64,000 nucleotides of DNA, taken from NCBI RefSeq assembly GCF_001613795.1, contig NZ_LPVZ01000019.1, positions 62,001-126,000 on the forward strand, given 5' to 3'. Positions 17,100 through 25,599 of this stretch are shown here, piece after piece. Both the position numbers and the translations under genes were made by a program. Under the pieces are notes generated by a model. The model was not told the DNA's origin, made no database searches, and saw nothing but the letters and a program-made list of their open reading frames with translations. Source of the stretch: Thalassospira sp. MCCC 1A01148 (GTDB lineage Bacteria > Pseudomonadota > Alphaproteobacteria > Rhodospirillales > Thalassospiraceae). Position 1 is the first letter of the stretch. Each line of letters opens with the position of its first letter.

Positions 17100-18056
17100 T
17101 CAGAACGGGCTGTCCGGGAAATAGAAGTTCTCGGCATTTTCCTGGGTGACAACAGTCGCGCCCAGAATATAGCGACCTTCAACCGGTGCGTTCGACGTGA
17201 ACTTCATCGCGGTGATGTCCATTGCAGTTGCAATCATCGCCGGCGGATACAGAACGTCGATCGGGGTCAGGTCATCACCTTCCATCACGCGTTTGATGAT
17301 GTCTTTCATGCCTGCACCACCAACGATGAACAGCTCGTCAGTACGATCAGCCTGTTTGACAGCCTCGATCACGCCAAGGGCAATATCGTCATCCTGTGCC
17401 CAGACAGCATCGATTTCCGGGAAACGAGACAGGAAGTCCTGCATGACTTCGTACCCGTCATCGCGGTTCCAGTTCGCGTGCTTCATGTCGAGGATTTCAA
17501 TCTTCGAACCTTCAAGCGCTTCAACAAACGCGTCCACACGTTCGGTATCAATCGTGGTCGGAATGCCACGCAGAACGACGATCTTGCCCTCGTCATTCAG
17601 GCGTTCACGGATATATTCGCCCGAAACACGGCCAAGCTGCGGGTTGTTACCAGCAACATAGACGTCTTCGATACCCGGAAGCGAAAGACCACGGTCGACC
17701 ACGGTGACAAACTTGCCAGCCTGTTTGACCTGCTGGACCGGAACGGTCAGCGGATCGGATTCAAACGGCAGAACCACCAGGGCGTCGATGTCCTGAACCG
17801 ATACCAGATCCTCAAGATCGTTGGCCTGTTCGGACGCACCATTCGCGGTAACCACGATGATGTCGATATTCGGATGGGTGGCTTCGATACGCTTCTCAGC
17901 CTGCTCGGCATGCCAGTTCAGACCACCGGCCCAGCCATGGGTCGCCGCCGGGATTGAAACCCCGATCTTGATCTTTTCCTGTGCGAATGCACCAGTCGAT
18001 ACCAAGCCAAGGCCCAGAACACAGGCGGCCCCCAGATATTTTGTAAACGTTTTCAT
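17100..18056 (-). CDS. Sugar ABC transporter periplasmic binding protein (ribose/xylose-type)
   Basis: A 318-residue type I periplasmic binding protein with an N-terminal signal peptide (MKTFTKYLGAACVLGLGL, cleavage near AFA-QE). The mature start KIKIGVSIPAATHGW is typical of ribose-class sugar-binding proteins. AGGAGG lies 7 bp before the ATG at 18056. The first 15 bases of the gene are identical to the LacI-type operator upstream of the operon (20736-20750). The ligand is probably a monosaccharide or polyol. Confidence 0.9.
   Translation of the reverse strand: MKTFTKYLGAACVLGLGLVSTGAFAQEKIKIGVSIPAATHGWAGGLNWHAEQAEKRIEATHPNIDIIVVTANGASEQANDLEDLVSVQDIDALVVLPFESDPLTVPVQQVKQAGKFVTVVDRGLSLPGIEDVYVAGNNPQLGRVSGEYIRERLNDEGKIVVLRGIPTTIDTERVDAFVEALEGSKIEILDMKHANWNRDDGYEVMQDFLSRFPEIDAVWAQDDDIALGVIEAVKQADRTDELFIVGGAGMKDIIKRVMEGDDLTPIDVLYPPAMIATAMDITAMKFTSNAPVEGRYILGATVVTQENAENFYFPDSPF
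18042..18056. promoter_or_regulatory. Copy of the LacI-type operator overlapping the binding-protein start codon
   Basis: TGTAAACGTTTTCAT is identical over 15 bases to the operator at 20736-20750. Read on the minus strand it is the first five codons of the binding-protein gene. It may be an auxiliary repressor site inside the operon, or a coincidence of the MKTFT signal peptide codons. Confidence 0.35.
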
Positions 18057-18120
18057 TAACGTTTCCTCCTGATCAAAAAAATGATGCGGTTTCTCATTCA
18101 TCCCGGACGTTGATCGCCGG

Positions 18121-19134
18121 TTATTTACTTTTTTTGCGTCGCCAGTCCCCGCGCTGCAGGAATACGGCAACGATAATGATCAGCCCCTGAACCGCTCCGT
18201 TCAGATAATTACTGATCGCATCCGTCAAATTCAGAATATTGCCAATCGTGGTCAGCATGATTGCACCGATCACCGTGCCCCAGATGCGGCCATAACCGCC
18301 CTTGAGCATCGTGCCACCAATGATCACGGCAGCGATTGCTTCAAGTTCCCAAAGCACACCGGTCGAACTCGACGCAGACCCAAGACGCGGCACATAGATG
18401 ATGGTCGCAACCGACACGCACAGGCCCTGGATGATATAGGTCAGGGTCTTCACACGGTCGACATGGATCGCCGAATAGCGCGCAACCTGCTCGTTCGATC
18501 CGATGGCAAAGCATTTACGGCCAAACGGCGTCATGTTCAAAAGCACATAGCCTGCAACTGCCACGGCAAAGAACACAATCACCGGCACGGGAATGCCCAG
18601 AAGGTCGCCGTAATAAACCGGGCGATATACACCGCGCACATCGAAATCAAGCGACAGCGTCCCGCCATCGGCCATATAGGTCACAAGGGATCGGTAAATC
18701 CCCATCGTGCCCAGTGTCACGATAAAGGCTTCGATCTTGCCCTTGGTGCTGACCAGGCCATTCACGGCCCCGGCCGCGATGCCAAGCAACACACTGACCA
18801 GAATACCGATCAGTACGGTCTCGACACCCGCGCCCAAGGTGGCGACAAGCGTGTTCATCACGACAATCATGGCGCCCGAAATAAACGCCGCCATGGAGCC
18901 GACCGAAAGGTCAATCCCGCCTGCGGTGATCACAAAGGTCGCACCTACCGCGATAATGCCGATAAAGGCCGCACGGGTGAAAATGTTTGAAAGGTTGCCA
19001 CCGCTCAGAAACGCATCATTGATGCCTGTGCCGAGAATGAACAGACCGACAAGGGCCAAAAACGGACCCAGCGCTTTGAAATCGATATTAAAACCGCTCG
19101 AAGTCGAAGCTTCGGTGCGCTCAAGGCTACTCAT
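18121..19134 (-). CDS. Sugar ABC transporter permease (RbsC/XylH type)
   Basis: A 337-residue permease of the ribose/xylose family with about 9 to 10 helices. It contains the conserved [20 protein letters not shown] segment and the loop [20 protein letters not shown]. The start at 19134 (MSSLERT) overlaps the ATPase stop by 8 bp. A longer in-frame extension up to 19311 would lie inside the ATPase gene and reads as unrelated sequence. The 64-bp gap to the binding protein holds that gene's ribosome binding site. Confidence 0.9.
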   Translation of the reverse strand: MSSLERTEASTSSGFNIDFKALGPFLALVGLFILGTGINDAFLSGGNLSNIFTRAAFIGIIAVGATFVITAGGIDLSVGSMAAFISGAMIVVMNTLVATLGAGVETVLIGILVSVLLGIAAGAVNGLVSTKGKIEAFIVTLGTMGIYRSLVTYMADGGTLSLDFDVRGVYRPVYYGDLLGIPVPVIVFFAVAVAGYVLLNMTPFGRKCFAIGSNEQVARYSAIHVDRVKTLTYIIQGLCVSVATIIYVPRLGSASSSTGVLWELEAIAAVIIGGTMLKGGYGRIWGTVIGAIMLTTIGNILNLTDAISNYLNGAVQGLIIIVAVFLQRGDWRRKKSK

Positions 19135-20680
19135 GAACAGACACTCCCTGCTTGCCTGAAATTCCTGTCGCGTGCCGCATGATTTCATGTTCATTGCGGT
19201 CGTTGCCTTCGAGAATGCCGGTAATGCGGCCCGCTGCCATGACCGCAATGCGGTCAGACAGGCCAAGCATTTCTGGCATCTCGGACGACAGGAGAATGAC
19301 GGATTTACCACGCTTGGTAAGATCGCCGATGAAATGATAAATCTGGCTCTTGGTGCCGATATCGATGCCGCGTGTCGGCTCGTCGATAATCACAATTTCC
19401 GGGTCGGTCTCCATGACCTTGGCCAGCAGCAATTTTTGCTGATTGCCCCCGGAAAAATCGCCGACTTTGGTTTTGGGGTCGGCGGCACGGATGTCAAAGG
19501 CCTCAATCGCGTTTGCCAGCGCGGCTTCTTCGGCCTTGCGGTCAATGATGACAGACCCGAATTTTTCAAGCGCCAGCAAGGTCAGGTTGGGACGCATATC
19601 CATATTCAGCAACAGGCCACTGCCCTTGCGATCCTTGGTCAGATACGCAATACGGCACTTCTTGGCATCCTGAAGGCTGTTGATTGAAACCGTATTGCCA
19701 TTGCGCTTGATTTCGCCCGATGTGCGTTCGCGCAGGCCGATGATGGCTTCCATCAATGCGGTGCGTCCTGCGCCGACAATCCCGGCAAAACCCAGCACCT
19801 CGCCGCGCCGCAAATCAAAACTGGCGTCACGCACCTGCCCTTCGACAGAGACATCACGCACCGAAAGCGCAACATCGGATGCCTCGACCGGCGCGCGGTC
19901 GGGGAACATCTGCTTGATGTCACGCCCGACCATCAGGCGCGCCATGTCATCTTTTTCAAGATCAGCAACCGGCTCGCTTGTGATCAGACGCCCGTCGCGC
20001 AGCACCGTTACCCGGTCGGCAATCGCCTTGATCTCGTCAAGCTTGTGGGAAATGTAAAGGATCGCAACGCCCTGTTCGCGCAGGCGCTTGACCTGATCAA
20101 ACAGGATATCAACTTCGCGCCCGGTCAGAACTGCGGTTGGTTCATCCAGAATAAGGATATCGGCGTTTTTGGACAGGGCCTTGGCGATTTCAACCATCTG
20201 GCGGTCCGAAACCGCAAGATCCTTGATGCGTGTGCGCGGATCGACATCGCATTGCAACTGGTCCAGAAGCTTTTTGGCCTCTGCGCGCATTGCTGCCTTG
20301 TCAAGGAACCAGCCGCGCTTGATCTCGCGTCCAAGGAAAATGTTTTCCTCAACGGTCAGCTGCTCGGCCAGGTTAAGTTCCTGATGGATCAGGATGACGC
20401 CATGGTTTTCACCGATTTCACTGTCGGCAAATTCGACCGGCGCACCATCCAGGATCAGTTCGCCGCTGGTTGGCTGATGATAGCCAGACAGGATTTTCAC
20501 GAGTGTGGATTTGCCCGCGCCATTTTCACCAAGAAGCGCATGCACTTCACCCGCACGCAAGTCGATTGAAACATCGAAAAGCACCTGCGCAGGCCCAAAT
20601 GACTTGCAAATCTCCCGACCTGAAAGACGCACACGCGCCTGCTGATCGGTGTCAACGGCGTGAACGGCCGCATCCGTCAT
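19127..20680 (-). CDS. Sugar ABC transporter ATP-binding protein (RbsA/XylG type, two ABC domains)
   Basis: A 517-residue protein with two ABC cassettes, as in RbsA. The first has Walker A GENGAGKS near residues 55-62 and Walker [11 protein letters not shown]. The second has the usual degenerate Walker A (GIVGAGRT) and [12 protein letters not shown] followed by [11 protein letters not shown]. It is the first gene of the leftward operon, with GGGAGG 8 bp before the ATG. It energises import with the downstream permease and binding protein. Confidence 0.93.
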   Translation of the reverse strand: MTDAAVHAVDTDQQARVRLSGREICKSFGPAQVLFDVSIDLRAGEVHALLGENGAGKSTLVKILSGYHQPTSGELILDGAPVEFADSEIGENHGVILIHQELNLAEQLTVEENIFLGREIKRGWFLDKAAMRAEAKKLLDQLQCDVDPRTRIKDLAVSDRQMVEIAKALSKNADILILDEPTAVLTGREVDILFDQVKRLREQGVAILYISHKLDEIKAIADRVTVLRDGRLITSEPVADLEKDDMARLMVGRDIKQMFPDRAPVEASDVALSVRDVSVEGQVRDASFDLRRGEVLGFAGIVGAGRTALMEAIIGLRERTSGEIKRNGNTVSINSLQDAKKCRIAYLTKDRKGSGLLLNMDMRPNLTLLALEKFGSVIIDRKAEEAALANAIEAFDIRAADPKTKVGDFSGGNQQKLLLAKVMETDPEIVIIDEPTRGIDIGTKSQIYHFIGDLTKRGKSVILLSSEMPEMLGLSDRIAVMAAGRITGILEGNDRNEHEIMRHATGISGKQGVSVHE

Positions 20681-20735
20681 GAATTTATCCTCCCTAGCGT
20701 CGCATTTTTTGCGATCAACTGCTTATTAAGCTCTG

Positions 20736-20771
20736 TGTAAACGTTTTCATTTTGAATGTAAACCTTTACAT
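20736..20771. promoter_or_regulatory. Tandem LacI-type operators in a divergent promoter
   Basis: Two imperfect palindromes, TGTAAACGTTTTCA (20736-20749) and TGTAAACCTTTACA (20757-20770), have centres 21 bp apart in the 175-bp gap between the ABC operon and the LacI gene. The TGWAAACGTTTWCA pattern is typical of LacI/GalR regulators. The regulator at 20856 is the natural binder. Confidence 0.75.
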
Positions 20772-20855
20772 TTTGAATATTGTGACCAAAATCACCGTCC
20801 GTTTGAAGCGATGAATGCCGCTGGACAGCTTGTGACCGGCGGAGTAGGAAGAAGC

Positions 20856-21890
20856 ATGACAGAGAAAATCGCGACGATTGAAGATGTTGCCCGCCACGCA
20901 GGGGTCTCCATTGCGACTGTGAGCCGGGCCGTGCACAAGCCTGATGTGGTTTCCGAAGCCACGCGGGAAAAAGTGCAAACCGCCATCGCCGCGACGGGTT
21001 ATACGGCCAATGTCATGGCCAGAAACCTTCGCCTGAATCGTTCGGGCATGATCCTGTTGTTGGTTCCCGACATCGGAAACCCTTTCTTTTCCTCGATTCT
21101 GTCGGGAATCGAAAAAGGTGCCAGTCAGGCCGGCTATAACGTTCTGATCGGCGACACCCAAAACGATCCGGAACGCGAAGCAACCTATGCCGCCTATCTG
21201 CGCAGCAATCAGGCCGACGCCATGATCCTGCTCAATGGTCGGCTTCCCGCACCGCTGGCCAAGGCACCGGTAAATGCGACACCGCCTGTTGTCATCGCCT
21301 GTGAACGTATTCCGGGTTGCGCCCTGCCAACCGTCATCATTGATAATGATCAGGCCTCTTTTGTCGCCACGCGCCACCTTCTTGATCTGGGCCATACCCG
21401 CATCGCACATATCAGCGGACCATCGGGCAACATCCTGACCACAGACCGGGTCGGGGGCTATCGCCGGGCGCTGAAAGAAGCCGGAATCGCGCCCGAGCAA
21501 AGTCTGGTTTATCGCGGCGACTTTTCCATCGATTCCGGCATTGCCGCAGGCCGCGCCTTGCTGGCGGATGAAAAAACCCGCCCGACTGCGGTGTGCTGTG
21601 CCAGTGACGGCATGGCGATTGGCGTTATCGTCGCGGCCAAGGAATACGGCTTGCGCATCCCCGAGGATCTGTCGGTTGTCGGCTTTGACGATATTCCGCA
21701 TGCCGCCGCCTATGACCCGCCGATCACCACCGTGCGCCAGCCCCGTCGCCGTCTTGGCGAACAGGCCATCAAGCTGCTACTTGACCGTTTGGGATCAAAG
21801 ACGCCGTTCGTCAATAATGACGACGGCCCGGTGATTGTCCCGACCGAACTGATCATTCGCCAAAGCACCGGCCCCTGCCCCAAACCCTAG
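20856..21890 (+). CDS. LacI-family transcriptional regulator of the sugar ABC operon
   Basis: A 344-residue LacI/GalR regulator. The N-terminal helix-turn-helix (TIEDVARHAGVSIATVSRAV, about 6-25) with hinge is followed by a periplasmic-binding-protein-like sensor domain (LVPDIGNPFFSSILSGIE and SVVGFDDIPHA). It is divergent from the ABC operon, and two TGTAAA palindromes lie between them, so it probably represses both. The start at 20856 has AGGAAG upstream; the 15 in-frame residues further upstream would overlap the promoter. Confidence 0.92.
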   Translation: MTEKIATIEDVARHAGVSIATVSRAVHKPDVVSEATREKVQTAIAATGYTANVMARNLRLNRSGMILLLVPDIGNPFFSSILSGIEKGASQAGYNVLIGDTQNDPEREATYAAYLRSNQADAMILLNGRLPAPLAKAPVNATPPVVIACERIPGCALPTVIIDNDQASFVATRHLLDLGHTRIAHISGPSGNILTTDRVGGYRRALKEAGIAPEQSLVYRGDFSIDSGIAAGRALLADEKTRPTAVCCASDGMAIGVIVAAKEYGLRIPEDLSVVGFDDIPHAAAYDPPITTVRQPRRRLGEQAIKLLLDRLGSKTPFVNNDDGPVIVPTELIIRQSTGPCPKP

Positions 21891-22024
21891 TCCGGCAAAC
21901 CGGCTGCCCACCCCGGATTGACTGGGATCGATTGGGGTGATTTGACTGGTTTTGGCTCAATTCGGGTCGATTTCGCCTGCCCCGGACCGCCCCGGGCTGC
22001 TGGCAAACAGGCACTTCTTGCGGC

Positions 22025-22513
22025 TCAGGCCCCTGAAATCTTTTGCCATTCACCCATGACGGATCGTGCGCGTTCTGCGTGATCTTCGCCGGATTTGGCC
22101 ATTTCAGATGCAAAAATCTCGAACCGGATGCCATTGGGGTCACGCACGAACAGGCGCCGCGACTGTCCATCATCCTCGTTGTGGTAAACAACCTTGTGCT
22201 GGAACAGGTGGTTTTGCCAGGCGATCACATCGCGCGGGCTGTCACAGCGCAATCCGATATGGAACACGTCATCTGGCATCTCCGGATCATCGGGATATGG
22301 CCCGGTATCTGCCGGCCAGTCAAAAAATGACAGGCGCGTCCCGTCGGGCAGCGCAAAGGTAATCAGCAAGTAGTCGCTTTTCCACGACGGGCTGTAACCA
22401 CTTTCGGCATGAACCAGCGTCGCCCCGACCACCTTGGAATAGAAGTGGTCGGTGGCTTCCAGGTCGCGGGTCGGAAAAGCAAGATGATCGACACTTACAG
22501 GTGCAGGTGACAT
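22025..22513 (-). CDS. VOC (glyoxalase/dioxygenase) family protein
   Basis: A 162-residue vicinal-oxygen-chelate fold protein. The N-terminal module reads SVDHLAFPTRDLEATDHFYS and a second metal-type segment is FHIGLRCDSPRDV; the C-terminal half ends RLFVRDPNGIRFEIFAS. These fit glyoxalase I or ring-cleavage-type metalloenzymes, but the substrate is unknown. GGAGGAG lies 4 to 10 bp before the ATG. It stands alone; the 134 bp to the LacI gene contain no ORF. Confidence 0.8.
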   Translation of the reverse strand: MSPAPVSVDHLAFPTRDLEATDHFYSKVVGATLVHAESGYSPSWKSDYLLITFALPDGTRLSFFDWPADTGPYPDDPEMPDDVFHIGLRCDSPRDVIAWQNHLFQHKVVYHNEDDGQSRRLFVRDPNGIRFEIFASEMAKSGEDHAERARSVMGEWQKISGA

Positions 22514-23076
22514 GGGGCTCCTCCGTCTGGTTTGATCTTTAATTCGACAGTCGCCCGGACGCACGCCACACAGCAATGCAATGCGCCACAGGCGGCGCTT
22601 GAAATCCTTGCGTCATCCGGAACATGTTTTCGGACCATTCGTCAACAGGCTGCACGCAGTCCGTGATAAACACATGGGTGAATAGCAACTCAAAATCAAT
22701 GCATTTGCCCCTTGATCAAAGCGTCATGAAACCACAACATGCACAGACGCGTATAATCGCGTTACATAGGGAACATTGCAGTATTGACCGCACCCACGCT
22801 CGCTGCTATTGGGACGCGGCAAATACATGTATCGTAGCGCAGCACATCAATTGAAAGCCTGCGCATTCTGGCAAAACCCGCAAGATGGAGGCATCTGATG
22901 AATGAATACAGTTTATCTGTCTCCGTCTATTGGATGACACACCGTCAGGCTGACCACTAGAAGCCGCGTGCCTTCCACCTGAATGGTGATTTTGCCACTA
23001 CCCGGAACAAAAGACGCCTGATCGCGCATTCCGAGTTCATCCGCATTCCCCGTGACATAGTTGTAGAGAGCCGCCT
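22514..23076. other. Long leader/intergenic interval before the polyamine genes
   Basis: About 560 bp without a long ORF. The first half must hold the promoter of the VOC gene. The second half is the 5' region of the carboxyspermidine decarboxylase gene and contains the short ORF at 22898-22960. I cannot assign any known riboswitch. The unusual length suggests post-transcriptional control. Confidence 0.4.
22898..22960 (+). CDS. Putative 20-codon leader peptide upstream of the polyamine operon
   Basis: ATG at 22898 is preceded by ATGGAGGC (GGAGG 8 bp upstream) and encodes MNEYSLSVSVYWMTHRQADH before TAG at 22958. It ends 116 bp before the decarboxylase start. The strong ribosome binding site and its position in a long leader suggest a regulatory upstream ORF, as known for polyamine genes in other bacteria (speFL). 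Stop-rich flanks mean it cannot be a fragment of a longer gene. Function is inference. Confidence 0.45.
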   Translation: MNEYSLSVSVYWMTHRQADH

Positions 23077-24174
23077 ATGCCCGCAACGCCCTATTACCTG
23101 ATCGACAAGTCCAAGCTGCTGCGCAACATGGAAAAGATCGCCTATGTGCGCGCGCATTCCGGCGCCAAGGCGTTGCTTGCACTGAAATGCTTTGCGACCT
23201 GGTCGGTGTTTGATTTCATGTCGGACTACATGGATGGCACGACGTCTTCGTCGCTCTATGAAGTCAAGCTGGGCCGCAAGAAATTCGGCAAGGAAACCCA
23301 TGCCTACAGTGTCGCCTATTCCGATGACGAGATTTCCGAAGTCATCGAAAATGCCGACAAGATCATCTTCAATTCCATCGGCCAGCTGACCCGTTTTGCC
23401 GATCAGGCATCGGGCATCGTGCGCGGGCTTCGTCTGAACCCGCAGGTCTCGACCTCAAGCTTTGATCTGGCCGACCCGGCCCGCCCGTTTTCGCGTCTGG
23501 GCGAATGGGATGTCGCCAAGGTCGAAGCGGTGATGGATCAGATTTCCGGCTTCATGATCCACAACAATTGCGAGAACGAAGACTTCGATCTGTTTGATCG
23601 CATGCTGACCGATATCGAGGAAAAATTCGGAACGCTTCTGTCGCGTGTTGAATGGGTCAGCCTGGGTGGCGGCATCCATTTCACCGGTGAGGATTACCCG
23701 CTTGATAAATTCTGCGCGCGGCTCAGGGCATTCTCCGAAAAATTCGGCGTGCAGGTTTATCTCGAACCTGGCGAAGCATCGATCACCAACAGCACCACCC
23801 TTGAGGTCACGGTGCTCGATACCCTGTTCAACGGCAAGAACCTTGCCATCGTCGATAGCTCGATCGAAGCCCACATGCTTGATCTTCTGATCTATCGCGA
23901 AAATGCCAAGGTCCTGCCGAACACGGGTGATCACCCCTATATGATTTGCGGCAAATCGTGCCTTGCGGGTGACGTATTTGGCGAATTTGATTTCGAAAAC
24001 GAGATCAAGGTCGGCGACCGTATCTCCATTCAGGATGCGGCCGGTTACACCATGGTCAAAAAGAACTGGTTTAACGGGGTCGGCATGCCGTCCATCGTGA
24101 TCCGGGAACTCGATGGAACAGAGCGCGTTGTGCGTGAGTTCACCTTTGACGACTACGTTTCGAGCCTTTCGTAA
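23077..24174 (+). CDS. nspC: Carboxynorspermidine/carboxyspermidine decarboxylase
   Basis: A 365-residue PLP enzyme of the alanine racemase-fold decarboxylases. The PLP lysine is Lys37 in LLALKCFATW; SLGGGIHFTGEDYP carries the glycine loop and CLAGDVFGEF the active-site cysteine. It removes the carboxyl group from carboxyspermidine (or carboxynorspermidine), the last step of the alternative spermidine pathway. The partner dehydrogenase is directly downstream. No ornithine decarboxylase gene is in the window, so putrescine comes from elsewhere. The ribosome binding site is weak (AGAG), which would fit leader-controlled translation. Confidence 0.92.
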   Translation: MPATPYYLIDKSKLLRNMEKIAYVRAHSGAKALLALKCFATWSVFDFMSDYMDGTTSSSLYEVKLGRKKFGKETHAYSVAYSDDEISEVIENADKIIFNSIGQLTRFADQASGIVRGLRLNPQVSTSSFDLADPARPFSRLGEWDVAKVEAVMDQISGFMIHNNCENEDFDLFDRMLTDIEEKFGTLLSRVEWVSLGGGIHFTGEDYPLDKFCARLRAFSEKFGVQVYLEPGEASITNSTTLEVTVLDTLFNGKNLAIVDSSIEAHMLDLLIYRENAKVLPNTGDHPYMICGKSCLAGDVFGEFDFENEIKVGDRISIQDAAGYTMVKKNWFNGVGMPSIVIRELDGTERVVREFTFDDYVSSLS

Positions 24175-24252
24175 AAAACGAAAGCGCAGTTTTCATAGCG
24201 AACCGGGGAAGTGTTTCCCCACCTCTCAAAACAGGGGAGTTTTTGGCCCGAC

Positions 24253-25494
24253 ATGAAAAAGAATGTTCTGATTATCGGCGCAGGTGGCGTCGCCCAGGTC
24301 GTTGCACATAAATGCGCACAGCATAACGACGTGCTTGGCGATATTCATATCGCATCGCGTACGGCATCAAAGTGCCAGTCCATCATCGACAGCATCCATG
24401 AAAAGAAAAACCTTAAAGAGCAAGGCGTTCTCGAAGGTCACGCCCTCGATGCGACCGATGTCGATGCAACCGCGGCCCTGATCGAAAAAACCGGCTGCCA
24501 GATCGTCATCAATGTCGGATCTGCCTTCATCAACATGCCGGTCATGTCGGCCTGCATCAAAACCGGTGTCGCCTATCTCGATACCGCCATCCATGAAGAG
24601 CAGGACAAAATCTGCGAAACCCCGCCATGGTATGCCAACTATGAATGGAAGCGCCGCGAAGAATGCGAAGCCGCTGGCACGACCGCAATCCTTGGTGTCG
24701 GCTTCGATCCGGGTGTGGTGAACGCCTATGCCAAACTGGCTGTCGAAGATTACTTCGATAAAATTGACTCGATCGACATCATCGACATCAATGCCGGCAG
24801 CCACGGCAAATACTTTGCCACCAACTTCGACCCGGAAATCAACTTCCGCGAATTCACCGGCACGGTCTATTCCTGGCAGGACAGCCAGTGGCAGGCCAAC
24901 AAGATGTTTGAAGTCAAAAAGATCTGGGACATGCCGGTTGTCGGCGAAAGCCAGACCTTCATGACCGGCCATGACGAAGTCCATTCCCTGTCCCAGAACC
25001 TTGACGTGCCAAACGTCCGCTTCTGGATGGGCTTTGGCGATCACTACGTCAATGTCTTCACGGTCCTCAACAATATCGGCCTGCTGTCAGAAAAACCTGT
25101 CACCACGGCCGAGGGCCTCGAAGTCGTGCCGCTCAAGGTCGTCAAGGCCTGCCTGCCGGATCCAAGCTCGCTCGCACCGGACTATACCGGCAAGACCTGC
25201 ATCGGTGATCTGGTCAAGGGTACGAAGGACGGCAAGGAAACCGAAGTCCTGATCTATAACGTGGCGGACCACAAGGACGCCTATAACGAAGTCGGAAGCC
25301 AGGGCATTTCCTATACCGCCGGTGTGCCGCCCGTCGCGGCTGCGATGCTGATCGCCACCGGCGAGTGGGACGTGAAAAAGATGGCAAACGTCGAAGAACT
25401 GCCATCCAAACCGTTCCTCAACCTGCTGAACGGCATGGGTCTTCCGACCCGCATCAAGGACGCCAACGGCGACCGGGCGCTCGATTTCAGCTAA
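24253..25494 (+). CDS. Carboxynorspermidine/carboxyspermidine dehydrogenase (saccharopine dehydrogenase family)
   Basis: A 413-residue saccharopine dehydrogenase-like protein. The nucleotide-binding motif GAGGVAQVVAHK is at the N-terminus, and DTAIHEEQDK and GVGFDPGVVN are typical of carboxyspermidine dehydrogenase. It condenses aspartate semialdehyde with putrescine (or diaminopropane) and reduces the imine, making the substrate of the decarboxylase just upstream. The start at 24253 has AGGGGAG upstream. A second, broken copy of part of this gene lies about 2 kb downstream at 27491-27635. Confidence 0.92.
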   Translation: MKKNVLIIGAGGVAQVVAHKCAQHNDVLGDIHIASRTASKCQSIIDSIHEKKNLKEQGVLEGHALDATDVDATAALIEKTGCQIVINVGSAFINMPVMSACIKTGVAYLDTAIHEEQDKICETPPWYANYEWKRREECEAAGTTAILGVGFDPGVVNAYAKLAVEDYFDKIDSIDIIDINAGSHGKYFATNFDPEINFREFTGTVYSWQDSQWQANKMFEVKKIWDMPVVGESQTFMTGHDEVHSLSQNLDVPNVRFWMGFGDHYVNVFTVLNNIGLLSEKPVTTAEGLEVVPLKVVKACLPDPSSLAPDYTGKTCIGDLVKGTKDGKETEVLIYNVADHKDAYNEVGSQGISYTAGVPPVAAAMLIATGEWDVKKMANVEELPSKPFLNLLNGMGLPTRIKDANGDRALDFS

Positions 25495-25521
25495 GCGTTG
25501 ATATCCGGAACTAACAGTTAA

Positions 25522-25562
25522 AATGGCGGACCAAAATCACTTGGTCCGCCATTCTTTTTTTA
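25522..25562 (+). terminator. Strong rho-independent terminator of the polyamine operon
   Basis: AATGGCGGACCAA, loop AATCAC, TTGGTCCGCCATT: a perfect 13-bp stem followed by C and a run of T. Confidence 0.95.
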
Positions 25563-25599
25563 AGCCAGTTACGCCAAGATACTCAAGGTCAGCTCGTGT

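Noticed and set aside
22624-22854. 76-codon frame in the leader of the polyamine genes
   Set aside because: Composition is not protein-like and no ribosome binding site is present.
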